A stretch of DNA of 64,000 bases from Lysobacterales bacterium 66-474. GTDB lineage: Bacteria; Pseudomonadota; Gammaproteobacteria; Xanthomonadales; Rhodanobacteraceae. The notes below the pieces were generated by a model. That model searched no databases. It saw only the letters and a list, made by a program, of their open reading frames with translations, and was not told the origin of the DNA. The stretch lies in NCBI GenBank assembly GCA_001899805.1, contig MKWP01000001.1:67001-131000 (forward strand), in the 5' to 3' direction. Shown here one piece after another: positions 36,873 to 45,463 of this stretch (position 1 is the stretch's first letter; each line of letters begins with the position of its first letter). The translations under genes and the position numbers were made by a program.

Positions 36873-36901
36873 TTATTCCCGGCGCCCGCAGGCGGGAATA
36901 A
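36873..36901. promoter_or_regulatory. Perfect palindrome between ECF sigma and metallophosphoesterase genes
   Basis: TTATTCCCG (36873-36881) and CGGGAATAA (36893-36901) are perfect 9-bp inverted repeats around 11 nt. Read outward, each arm gives GGGAATAA, and each is followed by a CGTC (after 22 nt on the plus strand at 36924-36927, after 20 nt on the minus strand). This looks like back-to-back ECF-type promoters, GGGAATA with CGTC, although the spacing is longer than the usual 16 or so. It could also be a repressor site. Confidence 0.5.
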
Positions 36902-36984
36902 GCGCGCAGGCGCAGCGGTATGACGTCCTGAAGCACGCGCAACGCGCATGTCTTCGAATCCATTTCCAACGAGGATGCATTTCC

Positions 36985-37920
36985 ATGAAAGACGATCGCG
37001 ACGACATGCAACCGGACCGGCGGCGCTTCCTCGAGTGCATGGCCTGGGCCGGCGCCGGCACGCTGTGGCTGATGCATGGCGGCGTCGCGCACGCCGGCGC
37101 GCTGCTCAAGGACGCCACGGCGCAAAACGCCACCTTCGGCTTCGTGCAGATCAGCGACAGCCATATCGGCTTCCACAAGGCGCCCAACCCCGATCCGGTC
37201 GCCAGCTTGCGCCAGTCGATCGCACTGGTCAACGCGCAGCCGAAGCGACCCGATTTCGTGGTGCATACCGGCGACCTGTCGCACCTGTCCAAGCCCGAGC
37301 AGTTCGACACCGTGGCCGAACTGCTGAAAGAGGCAAGGACCGGCCAGGTGTTCTACATCCCCGGCGAGCACGACGTGATCGGTGACGACGGCAAGGCGTT
37401 CTTCGCACGCTTCGGCGGCGGCGTGGATGGCAACGGCTGGTACAGCTTCGACCACCACGGCGTGCATTTCGTGGCGCTGGTGAACGTGCGGCACCTGCAA
37501 GGTGCGGGACTGGGTTTTCTAGGCCCGGACCAGCTTGCCTGGCTGAAGCAGGATCTTGCGGGGCTTTCCGCCAGCACGCCGATCGTGGTGTTCGCGCACA
37601 TGCCGATGTGGTCGCTCTATCCCGCGTGGGGCTGGGGCACCCAGGACAGCGCGCAGGCCTTGTCGCTGCTCAAGCGCTTCGGTTCGGTGACGGTGCTGAA
37701 CGGACACATCCACCAGATCCAGCAGAAGATCGAAGGCAACGTCACCTTCCACACCGCGCGTTCGACCGCGTACCCGCAGCCCGCACCAGGCGTGGGTCCG
37801 GCGCCAGGCCCGCTGCAGGACCTGCCCGCCGGCAAGCTGCACGAATACATCGGCGTCCGCGACGTGCGACACGTCCGCGGCAGCGGCACGCTGGCGATCA
37901 CCGAGCACACGCTCGTCTGA
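36985..37920 (+). CDS. Tat-exported metallophosphoesterase
   Basis: A 311-residue calcineurin-like phosphoesterase with a twin-arginine signal (DRRRFLECMAWAGAG). Metal-binding motifs run in order: ISDSHIG, HTGDLSH, GEHD (a variant of GNHD), FAHMP and NGHIHQ. It acts in the periplasm on an unknown phosphoester. The ATG at 36985 with GAGG upstream is chosen over a frame reaching to 36610 inside the sigma gene. It forms a pair with the cupredoxin 28 bp downstream and is divergent from the ECF sigma gene. Confidence 0.87.
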   Translation: MKDDRDDMQPDRRRFLECMAWAGAGTLWLMHGGVAHAGALLKDATAQNATFGFVQISDSHIGFHKAPNPDPVASLRQSIALVNAQPKRPDFVVHTGDLSHLSKPEQFDTVAELLKEARTGQVFYIPGEHDVIGDDGKAFFARFGGGVDGNGWYSFDHHGVHFVALVNVRHLQGAGLGFLGPDQLAWLKQDLAGLSASTPIVVFAHMPMWSLYPAWGWGTQDSAQALSLLKRFGSVTVLNGHIHQIQQKIEGNVTFHTARSTAYPQPAPGVGPAPGPLQDLPAGKLHEYIGVRDVRHVRGSGTLAITEHTLV

Positions 37921-37948
37921 GCCCTTTCATTCCCCGACAGGAGTTTCC

Positions 37949-38287
37949 ATGCAAAGGCTTTTCGTCATCGCCGCATTGTTGTCGGCGGCTTGCGCCGCGC
38001 AGGGCGCATCACCGACCACCTCCACCCAACCGGCGAACACGTATCAGGTCGCCGTCACGATGTTCAAATTCCAACCCGCGAAGTTGCAGATACCCGCCGG
38101 CGCCACCGTGACCTGGACCAACCACGACGAGGAACCGCACACCGTCACCAGCGCCGGCGACGGGTTCAAATCCTCGCCGGCGCTGGACACGGGCGACCAC
38201 TACAGCGCGGTGTTCACCAGGCCGGGCACTTACGCGTACTACTGCTCGGTCCACCCGCAGATGACCGGCACGATCGTGGTGCGCTGA
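37949..38287 (+). CDS. Periplasmic cupredoxin (plastocyanin-like)
   Basis: A 112-residue blue-copper-type protein with a signal peptide (about residues 1-20). The type 1 copper ligands are His64 (EEPHTVTS), Cys99, His102 and Met105 (YYCSVHPQM). Such small cupredoxins carry single electrons in the periplasm or buffer copper. It is preceded by AGGAG and follows the metallophosphoesterase gene, a pairing that suggests shared ECF control. Confidence 0.9.
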   Translation: MQRLFVIAALLSAACAAQGASPTTSTQPANTYQVAVTMFKFQPAKLQIPAGATVTWTNHDEEPHTVTSAGDGFKSSPALDTGDHYSAVFTRPGTYAYYCSVHPQMTGTIVVR

Positions 38288-38290
38288 AAC

Positions 38291-38318
38291 GCGAAGGGCA
38301 GCCGAGGCTGCCCTTCGC
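38291..38318. terminator. Perfect hairpin between convergent cupredoxin and RND genes
   Basis: GCGAAGGGCAGCC (38291-38303) and GGCTGCCCTTCGC (38306-38318) form a perfect 13-bp stem with a 2-nt loop, just 3 bp after the cupredoxin stop. The stem is symmetrical, so it can act on both converging transcripts; neither side has a long T-run. Confidence 0.72.
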
Positions 38319-38344
38319 GGTGACGCATCACCTGCCGCCGCAAC

Positions 38345-41300
38345 TCAGGGAGTTTGCGGCTCGGGCGGCGGCAGCGCTTCGACGTCGCCGGCGTCTTCGC
38401 TGCGTTCGGCGTGGTGATCCTGGCCCAGCAGCAGGTACATCGCCGGCACCACGAACAACGTGAACAGGGTGCCGATCGAGATGCCGGTGAAGATCACCAG
38501 GCCGATACTGTGGCGGCCGGCCGCGCCCGCGCCCGCGGCGATCACCAGCGGGATCACGCCCAGCACCATCGCGAAGGTGGTCATCAGGATCGGGCGCAAG
38601 CGCACCGAGGCGGCTTCCTCGATCGCATCACGCTTGCTGAAACCGTGCAGGCGCTGCGCGTCGTTGGCGAACTGCACCATCAGGATGCCGTGCTTGCTGA
38701 TCAAGCCGATCAGGGTCACCAGGCCCACTTCGGTGTAGATGTTGAGCGTCGAGAGCCCGAGGTTGATGAACAGCAACGCGCCGAAGATCGCCATCGGCAC
38801 CGATACCAGGATCACGATCGGGTCGCGGAAGCTCTCGAACTGCGCCGACAACGCCAGGAACACGATGATGATCGAGAACATCAGCGTGAACAGGAAGCCG
38901 CCGGATTCCTGCATGAACTGGCGCGACTGGCCCGCGTAGTCGGCGGAGTAGCCTGATGGCGCGACCTCCTTCAGCGTGTCCTGCATGAAGGTGAGCGCCT
39001 GCCCCAGCGAGACGCTCGGGCCAATCACGCCGCCGATCGTCGCCGAGTTCAACTGCTGGAAGTGGTTGATCGACTCCGGCACCGTCTGGTAGGTCAGGTG
39101 CGCCACGGTCGAGGCCGGGATCATCCCGCCCGTGGGGGTCTTGATGTAGTAGTTGTCGAGCTGGGTGGGATTCAACCGGTCGGCCTGCGCGACCTGCGAG
39201 ATCACGCGGTAGGCACGCCCCGAGATCGAGAAGTAATTGACGTAGTTGCCGCCCAGCGCCGCCGACAGCGCCGCGCCGACGCTCTGCTGGGTCATGCCCA
39301 GCGCCGCAACCTTGCTGCGATCGAGCGTCAGCGTCGCCTGCGGCTGGTCGATCTTCAGGTCGGAATCGACGTAGAAGAACATGCCGGACGCCTTGGCCTT
39401 GGCCAGGACCTGCTGCGCGACGTCATTGAGGTTCTGCAAAGGTTCGGTGGTCTTGATCACGAATTGCACCGGGAACCCGAATGCACCCGGCAGCGACGGG
39501 AACTGGAACACCGCGACGTTCGCCCCGGCGATCTGGCCGACCTTCTGCTGCACCTCCTGCTGGATCTGGTCCGCGCTGCGGCTGCGCTCGCCCCACGGCT
39601 TCAGCATGATGCCGGCGAATGCACTGTTGACGCCCTGCGCGCCGTCGACCTGGAAGATGTGGGTGTATTCGGGCAGCGACGTGGCGATGTCGAACACCTG
39701 CTTCGAGTACATCGCCATCTGGGTGATCGTGGCATTCGGGGGACCCTGGGTGTTGGTCAGCACGATGCCCTGGTCTTCCTGCGGCGCCAGTTCCGACTTG
39801 GCGGTCTTGAACAGGTACACGTTGCCGAGCAGGATCAGCGCACCGAACACGATCGCCACGATCCAGGTATCCAGCGAGGAATGCAGGATCCGGCGGTAAC
39901 GGTCGCGTATCGCATCGGCCACCTTGTCGATGCGCTTGACGAACGGTTTTTCGTGGTCGGCTTCGCGCAGGAAGCGCGAGCACATCATCGGCGACAGCGT
40001 CAGCGCCACGATCGCCGAGATCGCCACCGCGCCGGCCAGCGTGAACGCGAATTCGGAGAACAGGGCGCCAGTCAGGCCACCCTGGAAGCCGACCGGCACG
40101 TATACCGCAACCAGCACGATCGCCATCGCCACGATCGGCCCGGCCAGTTCGCGCGCGGCCAGCAGCGCGGCCTGCAGCGGCGTCTGGTGCTCCTTCATGT
40201 GGCGATCGACGTTCTCGACCACGATGATCGCGTCATCCACCACCAGGCCGATCGCCAGTACCAGCGCCAGCAGGGTGAGCAGGTTGATCGAATAGCCCAG
40301 CAACAGCATCACCAGGAACGCGCCGATCAACGACAACGGCATCGCGATCACCGGGATCAGCACCGAACGCAGGGTGCCGAGGAACAGGAAGATCACCGCC
40401 GTCACGATGATCAGCGTTTCGGCGAGGGTCTTCACCACCTCGTTGATCGAGGTCCGGATGTAGTCGGTGCCGTCGAACACGATCCGCGCGGTGATGCCGG
40501 TCGGCATCTGCGCCTGGATCGACGGGAATACCTTGCGCACGCGGTCGATCACGTCCAGCACGTTGGCGTCCGGCGCCGCATTGATGCCCATGAACACCGA
40601 GCGATTGCCGTCGAAGGCGACGTTGAAGTCGTAGTTTTCCGCGCCGAGCGTGACGTCGGCCACGTTGCTCAGGCGCACGATGTCGCTGCCGTTGGCCTTC
40701 ACCACCAGGTTCTTGAACTCGTCGACCGTGTGCAGGTCGGTGGCCGCGGTCAGGTTGACGCTGACCATCTGGCCCTTGGTGGTGCCGATGGCCGAGAGAT
40801 AGTTGTTGGCGGCCAACGCGGCATTCACGTCGCTCGCGGTGACGCCGTGCGCGGCCATCTTCACGGGATCCAGCCAGGCGCGCAGCGCAAAGGTACGGCC
40901 GCCCAGGATCTGGGCATTCTGCACACCCTCCACCGCGTTCAACTGCGGCTGCACCACGCGGGTGAGGTAGTCGGTGATCTTGTTGGTGGGCAGCTTGTCG
41001 GAATAGAAGCCGAGGTACATCGACGCGACCTGCTGGCCGGTCTGCAACGTGATCACCGGCTGCTGCGCCTGTTGCGGCAACTGGTTCTTCACCGAATTCA
41101 CCAGCGCTGAGATCTCGGTGAGCGCCTTGTTGCCGTCGTAGTTCAGGCGCAGGGTCGCCGTGATGGAGGACACGCCGGGCGTGCTCGACGAGGACATGTA
41201 GTCGATGCCCTGCGCCTGCGCGATCGCCTGTTCCAGCGGCTGCGTGATGAAGCCCGCCATGGTCTGGGCGTCGGCACCGTAATACACGGTCTGCACCGTG

Positions 41301-41434
41301 ATCGTCGCGTTTTCCGTCTTGGGGTACTGGCGGATCGGCAGCGAGGTCACGGCGCGCAGGCCCAGCACCAGGATCAGCAGGCTGACCGTGGCGGCGAGTA
41401 CCGGGCGCTTGATGAAAAGATCGGTGAATTTCAT
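38345..41434 (-). CDS. RND multidrug efflux transporter (MexF/HAE1 type)
   Basis: A 1029-residue RND pump with the same twelve-helix, two-loop plan as AcrB. TM4 carries the proton-relay aspartates (GLVVDDAIIVVENVDRH). The ADQIQQEVQQKVGQI and NLND segments are in the second periplasmic loop. It is the third gene of the operon outer-membrane factor, adaptor, pump, and therefore forms a complete tripartite efflux system. It lies 91 bp behind the adaptor gene. Confidence 0.92.
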   Translation of the reverse strand: MKFTDLFIKRPVLAATVSLLILVLGLRAVTSLPIRQYPKTENATITVQTVYYGADAQTMAGFITQPLEQAIAQAQGIDYMSSSSTPGVSSITATLRLNYDGNKALTEISALVNSVKNQLPQQAQQPVITLQTGQQVASMYLGFYSDKLPTNKITDYLTRVVQPQLNAVEGVQNAQILGGRTFALRAWLDPVKMAAHGVTASDVNAALAANNYLSAIGTTKGQMVSVNLTAATDLHTVDEFKNLVVKANGSDIVRLSNVADVTLGAENYDFNVAFDGNRSVFMGINAAPDANVLDVIDRVRKVFPSIQAQMPTGITARIVFDGTDYIRTSINEVVKTLAETLIIVTAVIFLFLGTLRSVLIPVIAMPLSLIGAFLVMLLLGYSINLLTLLALVLAIGLVVDDAIIVVENVDRHMKEHQTPLQAALLAARELAGPIVAMAIVLVAVYVPVGFQGGLTGALFSEFAFTLAGAVAISAIVALTLSPMMCSRFLREADHEKPFVKRIDKVADAIRDRYRRILHSSLDTWIVAIVFGALILLGNVYLFKTAKSELAPQEDQGIVLTNTQGPPNATITQMAMYSKQVFDIATSLPEYTHIFQVDGAQGVNSAFAGIMLKPWGERSRSADQIQQEVQQKVGQIAGANVAVFQFPSLPGAFGFPVQFVIKTTEPLQNLNDVAQQVLAKAKASGMFFYVDSDLKIDQPQATLTLDRSKVAALGMTQQSVGAALSAALGGNYVNYFSISGRAYRVISQVAQADRLNPTQLDNYYIKTPTGGMIPASTVAHLTYQTVPESINHFQQLNSATIGGVIGPSVSLGQALTFMQDTLKEVAPSGYSADYAGQSRQFMQESGGFLFTLMFSIIIVFLALSAQFESFRDPIVILVSVPMAIFGALLFINLGLSTLNIYTEVGLVTLIGLISKHGILMVQFANDAQRLHGFSKRDAIEEAASVRLRPILMTTFAMVLGVIPLVIAAGAGAAGRHSIGLVIFTGISIGTLFTLFVVPAMYLLLGQDHHAERSEDAGDVEALPPPEPQTP

Positions 41435-41525
41435 GCGGGAGCCTGCTGCAAATAATTCTGTGGCAAGGGAATCAAGCCTTCACCACTCCGGACGCCGCGA
41501 TTCGGAACAGCGGATGCAGTTCCGA

Positions 41526-42767
41526 TCACTCTTCCACCGGTTGCGGATTCGGACTGAACGCCGGCTGCACCTTGTTGTTGATGTCCACCGGAGTGCCGTT
41601 CTTGAGCTTCAGCTGGCCGCTGCTGACGATCACGTCGCCCTGCTTGATGCCGGACAGCACCGCGACCTGGTCGCCGCGGGTCGGCCCGAGCGTCACCACC
41701 ACCTGCTGCACGTAATGCGAAGGGCCCTTGTTGTCCTTGGAAGCGTCGCCCTTGGACGCTTTCGCATCCGCTGAGGACTTTGCTTCCACGGGTTTGCCGT
41801 CGGCATCGCTCGCGGGCGGCGAACCTTCGTGCACCACGAACACGGTGTCGCCGTAAGGTGCGTACGAGACCGCGGTCTGCGGCAGCGTCAGGTAACGCTG
41901 GGTGGTGCCCGAATCCACCGCCACCTTGGTGAACATGCCCGGCACCAGCAGTTTGTCGGGATTGGCGACGGTCGCCTCGACGCCGACGTTGCGGGTGGAC
42001 AGGTCGATCTTCGGGTCGGTCGCGGAGACATTGCCCGCGAAGGCCTTGTCCTTGAAGGCATCGGCCGTGACCGCGACCTTGCCGCCTACCTGCAACTCAT
42101 CCAGCGACGACTGCGGCACCGTGAAGTCCACGTACACCGGATCGAGCTGCTGCAGGGTCACCACGGTGTTGCCGACGTTGATGTACTGGCCTGAATTCGC
42201 GGTGATGATGCCGATGCGGCCCGCGAACGGCGCGCGCAACGTCTTCTTGTCGACCAGCGCCTGTTGCGCGGCGGCATTCGCCTGCGCGCTCTTCAGGTTC
42301 GCCATGTCGGTGTCGTACTGCGCCTTGCTGACCGCCTGCACCGCCAGCTGCTGCTTCGAGCGATCGGCCGTCAGTTTCGCGAGCTGCGCGGTGGCCTGGA
42401 GTGCTTCCAGCTTGGCGCGGTCATCGGCATCCACCAACGTGACCAGCACCTGGCCTTTCTTCACGTCGGCGCCGGACTTCACGTCCACGCTTTCGACCAG
42501 GCCCGCGACGTCGAAGGCGAGATCCGCGCCGTGCACCGCGCGCACGTTGCCGACCGATTCGACGTGCGGCTGCCAAGCCTGATACCCGGCGGTCATGGTG
42601 CTGACCGTCTGCGGCGGGTTGCCCATGGACTTCATGAACTTGCCGATCATGATGCCCTTGAAGGTGTTGAAACCGATCAGCAGCCCGAACAGGATCGCCA
42701 CCACGACGATCACGATGATCAGGCGCTTGCGCTGCTTCGGGCGCGCGGAAATTGCGTATGCGTTCAT
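41526..42767 (-). CDS. RND efflux periplasmic adaptor (MexE/AcrA type)
   Basis: A 413-residue membrane fusion protein anchored by an uncleaved N-terminal helix (residues 15-32) rather than by a lipid. Lipoyl-like halves flank a helical hairpin (residues 115-175), followed by the beta-barrel (LDPVYVDFTVPQSSL). An unusual Lys/Ala/Asp/Ser-rich low-complexity insert near residues 322-355 interrupts the membrane-proximal domain. It starts 4 bp after the outer-membrane factor gene stops. Confidence 0.9.
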   Translation of the reverse strand: MNAYAISARPKQRKRLIIVIVVVAILFGLLIGFNTFKGIMIGKFMKSMGNPPQTVSTMTAGYQAWQPHVESVGNVRAVHGADLAFDVAGLVESVDVKSGADVKKGQVLVTLVDADDRAKLEALQATAQLAKLTADRSKQQLAVQAVSKAQYDTDMANLKSAQANAAAQQALVDKKTLRAPFAGRIGIITANSGQYINVGNTVVTLQQLDPVYVDFTVPQSSLDELQVGGKVAVTADAFKDKAFAGNVSATDPKIDLSTRNVGVEATVANPDKLLVPGMFTKVAVDSGTTQRYLTLPQTAVSYAPYGDTVFVVHEGSPPASDADGKPVEAKSSADAKASKGDASKDNKGPSHYVQQVVVTLGPTRGDQVAVLSGIKQGDVIVSSGQLKLKNGTPVDINNKVQPAFSPNPQPVEE

Positions 42768-42771
42768 GGGG

Positions 42772-44295
42772 TCAATGCTTCGATGCGTGGTTGGCTTCGG
42801 AGATTTGCATGCCTTCTTGCCACCCGCCGCCCAGTGCGGCGTACAGCGCGGCGGTATCGGTGAGGCGCGAAGCGCGCGCGGCGATTGCGGCGATGCGGGC
42901 CTGCTGGTACTGGCGTTCGGCGGACAGCAAGGTCAGGTAATCGACCGCACCGACCCGGTATTGCGTGCGCGTCAGTGACAACAGCTTTTCGGCGTCCTGC
43001 TCGGATGCGCTTTGCGCCTTCAGCGATTGCGCGTCGTAATCGAGCGCCTGCAGCGAGTCGGCCACGTTCTGGAACGCGACCAGCACGGTCTGCTGCCAAC
43101 CCGCCAGCGCCGCGTCCATGCCCGCTTCGGCCGCGCGCTTCTGGTGCAGCAACTGGCCGCCGTGGAACAGCGGCTGCAGCAAACCGAGCCCGATCGACCA
43201 GCCGCCACTGCCCGCGGCGAACAGGCCGGACTCGGTGAGCGACTGGCTGGTCAGGCTGCCGTTCAAGGTGAGCCTGGGCAGCATGTCGGCGGTCGCGACG
43301 CCGACCGCGGCGGTCGCCGCGTGCAACTGCGCCGACGCCGCGCGGATGTCGGGCCGTTGCGCGACTACCGTCGAAGGCAGGCTGACCGGGATGTCGACGG
43401 GCAGGGTCACGTCGGCCAGCGTCACCGGCTGCAGTTGCAATTGCGCCGGGGTGACGCCGAGGTAGGTTGCGAGCTGGTTCTGGGTCGCCGAGAGTTGCTT
43501 CTCCAGCGGCGGCAGGGTGGCTTCGGTCGCGGCCAGTTGCGAGCGCACCGCCAGCGTATCCGACAGCGACTTGGCGCCGATCGCCTGCTGCTTCTGCGCG
43601 ATTTCGAGTTCCTGCCTCAGCGAATCGACGATCTCGTGCGTGGCCTTCACCTGCTCGCGCAGGGATGCTTCCTGCAGCGAGGCGGTGATGACGTTCGCGG
43701 CCAGCGCCAGGTAGGTCGCGTCCAACTGCGCGCGACTGACGTCCGCCTGGGCTTGTTGCGCCTCGATGCCACGGCGCACGCCGCCGAAGATGTCGAACAC
43801 GTAGCCGACGCTGACGCCCGCGTTGTACACGTTGTACGGGCCGAGCGCCTTGCCGATGCCGGATTGCGCCGCGGATTCCTTGGCACGGGTGGCACCGACG
43901 TTGGCGTCCAGCGACGGGAACAGGCTGCCGCGCGCGGCCTTGGCGGTTTCCTCGGCCTGTCGCAACGCGGCCTGCGCGGCCGTGATCGACGGGCTGTGCC
44001 GGAGCGCCTGCTGCACGCGGCGATCCAGTTCGGGGTTGCCGAACGTGGTCCACCAGCGCTGCGGCACGTGCTCGCCTTCGAGGAAGCGTTGCGCGTCGCC
44101 ACCCGCCGTGTCGGCGGATGCGGTGGACGCGGGCAACGGCGCCGTGGTGTAGCGATCGACCTGCGGTGCCGCCGGTTCACGGAAATTCGGACCGACGGCG
44201 CAACCGGCCAATGCGAGTGCGGCCGTCAAAACCGGGGCCATCGCCACCGCGGCCCGCCGGGTGGCGGACTTCATTGTGTTCATGGGGTACGTCAT
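42772..44295 (-). CDS. Outer-membrane efflux channel, NodT/OprM family lipoprotein
   Basis: A 507-residue TolC-like channel with a lipoprotein signal ending LALAGC and the mature start AVGPNFREPAAP typical of NodT/OprM proteins. Two repeated OEP domains with long coiled coils follow. It provides the outer-membrane exit for the adjoining adaptor and pump. Three in-frame ATGs (44295, 44283, 44274) lie within 22 bp, none with a clear Shine-Dalgarno; the first is given. It is the first gene of the operon, behind the promoter at 44368-44396. Confidence 0.88.
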   Translation of the reverse strand: MTYPMNTMKSATRRAAVAMAPVLTAALALAGCAVGPNFREPAAPQVDRYTTAPLPASTASADTAGGDAQRFLEGEHVPQRWWTTFGNPELDRRVQQALRHSPSITAAQAALRQAEETAKAARGSLFPSLDANVGATRAKESAAQSGIGKALGPYNVYNAGVSVGYVFDIFGGVRRGIEAQQAQADVSRAQLDATYLALAANVITASLQEASLREQVKATHEIVDSLRQELEIAQKQQAIGAKSLSDTLAVRSQLAATEATLPPLEKQLSATQNQLATYLGVTPAQLQLQPVTLADVTLPVDIPVSLPSTVVAQRPDIRAASAQLHAATAAVGVATADMLPRLTLNGSLTSQSLTESGLFAAGSGGWSIGLGLLQPLFHGGQLLHQKRAAEAGMDAALAGWQQTVLVAFQNVADSLQALDYDAQSLKAQSASEQDAEKLLSLTRTQYRVGAVDYLTLLSAERQYQQARIAAIAARASRLTDTAALYAALGGGWQEGMQISEANHASKH

Positions 44296-44343
44296 TCAGG
44301 CGGGGAAACGGTCTGAAGCGTTCTGGAGGGTGCCGAAGCGGCC

Positions 44344-44359
44344 GTTCATATAACTGAAC
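44344..44359. promoter_or_regulatory. Operator-like palindrome at the RND operon promoter
   Basis: GTTCA-N6-TGAAC (on the operon strand GTTCAGTTATATGAAC) lies 9 bp downstream of the -10 box, at about +2 to +17. A repressor bound here would block initiation or clearance. TetR-family repressors of efflux operons use sites of this kind, but no TetR gene is adjacent, so the regulator is unknown. Confidence 0.5.
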
Positions 44360-44367
44360 TGCGCGGT

Positions 44368-44396
44368 ATTGTATTTATGCCTATCCCGCGATGCAA
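44368..44396 (-). promoter_or_regulatory. Sigma-70 promoter of the RND efflux operon
   Basis: On the minus strand TTGCAT (44396-44391) and TACAAT (44373-44368) are separated by exactly 17 bp, 4/6 and 5/6 matches to the consensus. Transcription would start near 44361, leaving a leader of about 65 nt before the first efflux gene. The AT-rich stretch stands out in otherwise GC-rich DNA. Confidence 0.65.
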
Positions 44397-44633
44397 CATT
44401 TTTCGACGATGCAGTGACAGCGGTATGGCATGGGTTCACGGATGCCGCATGTCGAGGCGCCGCAATCGCTCGACACGGACACCGGGTGGATGGGTGTATT
44501 TCAAACGGGATCGATCGCGATGGATAGGGTCGGAAGTCGTGTATTTCGACATGACAGTCGTCAGGTGGGAGCCATCCTTTCCAGCAACGACGTTCGAAGC
44601 CGCGCGATTTCGACAGCCCGCGTGTGCGGTTTG
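44397..44633. other. Intergenic region, no gene seen
   Basis: With the promoter and operator to its left, this completes a 338-bp gene-free stretch between the efflux operon start and the SRPBCC gene stop. Two similar AT-richer patches (GTGTATTTC near 44492 and near 44538) occur about 45 bp apart. I see no reading frame with a ribosome binding site and no clear hairpin. Confidence 0.4.
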
Positions 44634-45134
44634 CTACCGCCGGGTCGCGCGCCCGGAGCTCGGCTGCACGGCCACCGCATCGCGGTACGCGGCCAGCGAG
44701 GCGCGCCACCAGTCCGCCGCGCGCGCGAGGGTGGCGCGTTCGGGGAAGCCATGCCGGGCCGCGTGTTCCTGCGGAATCGTGTCCCAGGCACGGTGCTCAA
44801 TCGACACCCGGGTTTCGTCACCGACGGCTTCGAAGCGCACCTCCACTTCGGTCGACTGGTCCGGTGCGAAGCTCGCGTGCCGCCACGCAAGGACAAGCCG
44901 GCGACCCGGCTCCCACGCCGAAATACGCCCGATCTCGAACTCCGAGCCGTCGTCGAGCGTCGTGTAAAGCCGGCCGCCGACCCCCGCTTCGAACGCGAGC
45001 CTGCCGTCGCCTCGCGGCGTGATCCGGAACAGGCCGTCCGGCCGCCACCACGCGGCGATATCGGCGGTGAACGCTTCGAACGCACGCACGGGATCCGCGG
45101 GTACCCGGATCGCGAGGAAGACTTTCGACGTCAT
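44634..45134 (-). CDS. SRPBCC/AHSA1-family protein
   Basis: A 166-residue protein of the START-like AHSA1 group: an N-terminal VFLAIRVPADPVRAFEAFT strand-helix and the WWRPDGL, GRISAWEPGRRLVLAW and EVEVRFEAVGDETRV strands. These form a hydrophobic pocket; the ligand is unknown. It overlaps the ArsR-type regulator gene by 4 bp. Pairs of ArsR and AHSA1 genes are common in bacteria, and the AHSA1 protein is usually under ArsR control. Confidence 0.83.
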   Translation of the reverse strand: MTSKVFLAIRVPADPVRAFEAFTADIAAWWRPDGLFRITPRGDGRLAFEAGVGGRLYTTLDDGSEFEIGRISAWEPGRRLVLAWRHASFAPDQSTEVEVRFEAVGDETRVSIEHRAWDTIPQEHAARHGFPERATLARAADWWRASLAAYRDAVAVQPSSGRATRR

Positions 45135-45463
45135 CGCCGGGTTTTCCCCACGTGCGCCTTGAATGCGACCAGTTGCCCCGCCCACGCGCGCTCGGTTTGC
45201 TCCAGCCACGCCTTCAATTCGGCCATCGGTTGCGCGCGCAGGCTGTACACGCGCACCCGCGCATCGAACGCGTCGCGCTGCTCGTCGACCAGGCCGCTCG
45301 CGCGCAACGCGCGCAGGTGCCGGCTCACTGCCGGGAACGACGTGCGCGTTGCCTCGGCCAGTTCGCCTGCGCGATACGGACGTTCGCGCAGCAGGTCGAC
45401 GATCCGGCGCCGGCACGGCACGGCGAGTGCGGCCAGCGTGCGGTCGAGTTTCGCGCTGCTCAT
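45131..45463 (-). CDS. ArsR-family transcriptional regulator
   Basis: A 110-residue winged-helix repressor; the recognition helix is in EATRTSFPAVSRHLRALRA. No metal-binding cysteines are present, so it is not an arsenic or cadmium sensor. Such ArsR proteins next to AHSA1 genes respond to unknown small molecules. It overlaps both neighbours by 4 bp and is the middle gene of three; the inverted repeat at 45941-45975 upstream of the operon is the candidate operator. Confidence 0.87.
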   Translation of the reverse strand: MSSAKLDRTLAALAVPCRRRIVDLLRERPYRAGELAEATRTSFPAVSRHLRALRASGLVDEQRDAFDARVRVYSLRAQPMAELKAWLEQTERAWAGQLVAFKAHVGKTRR

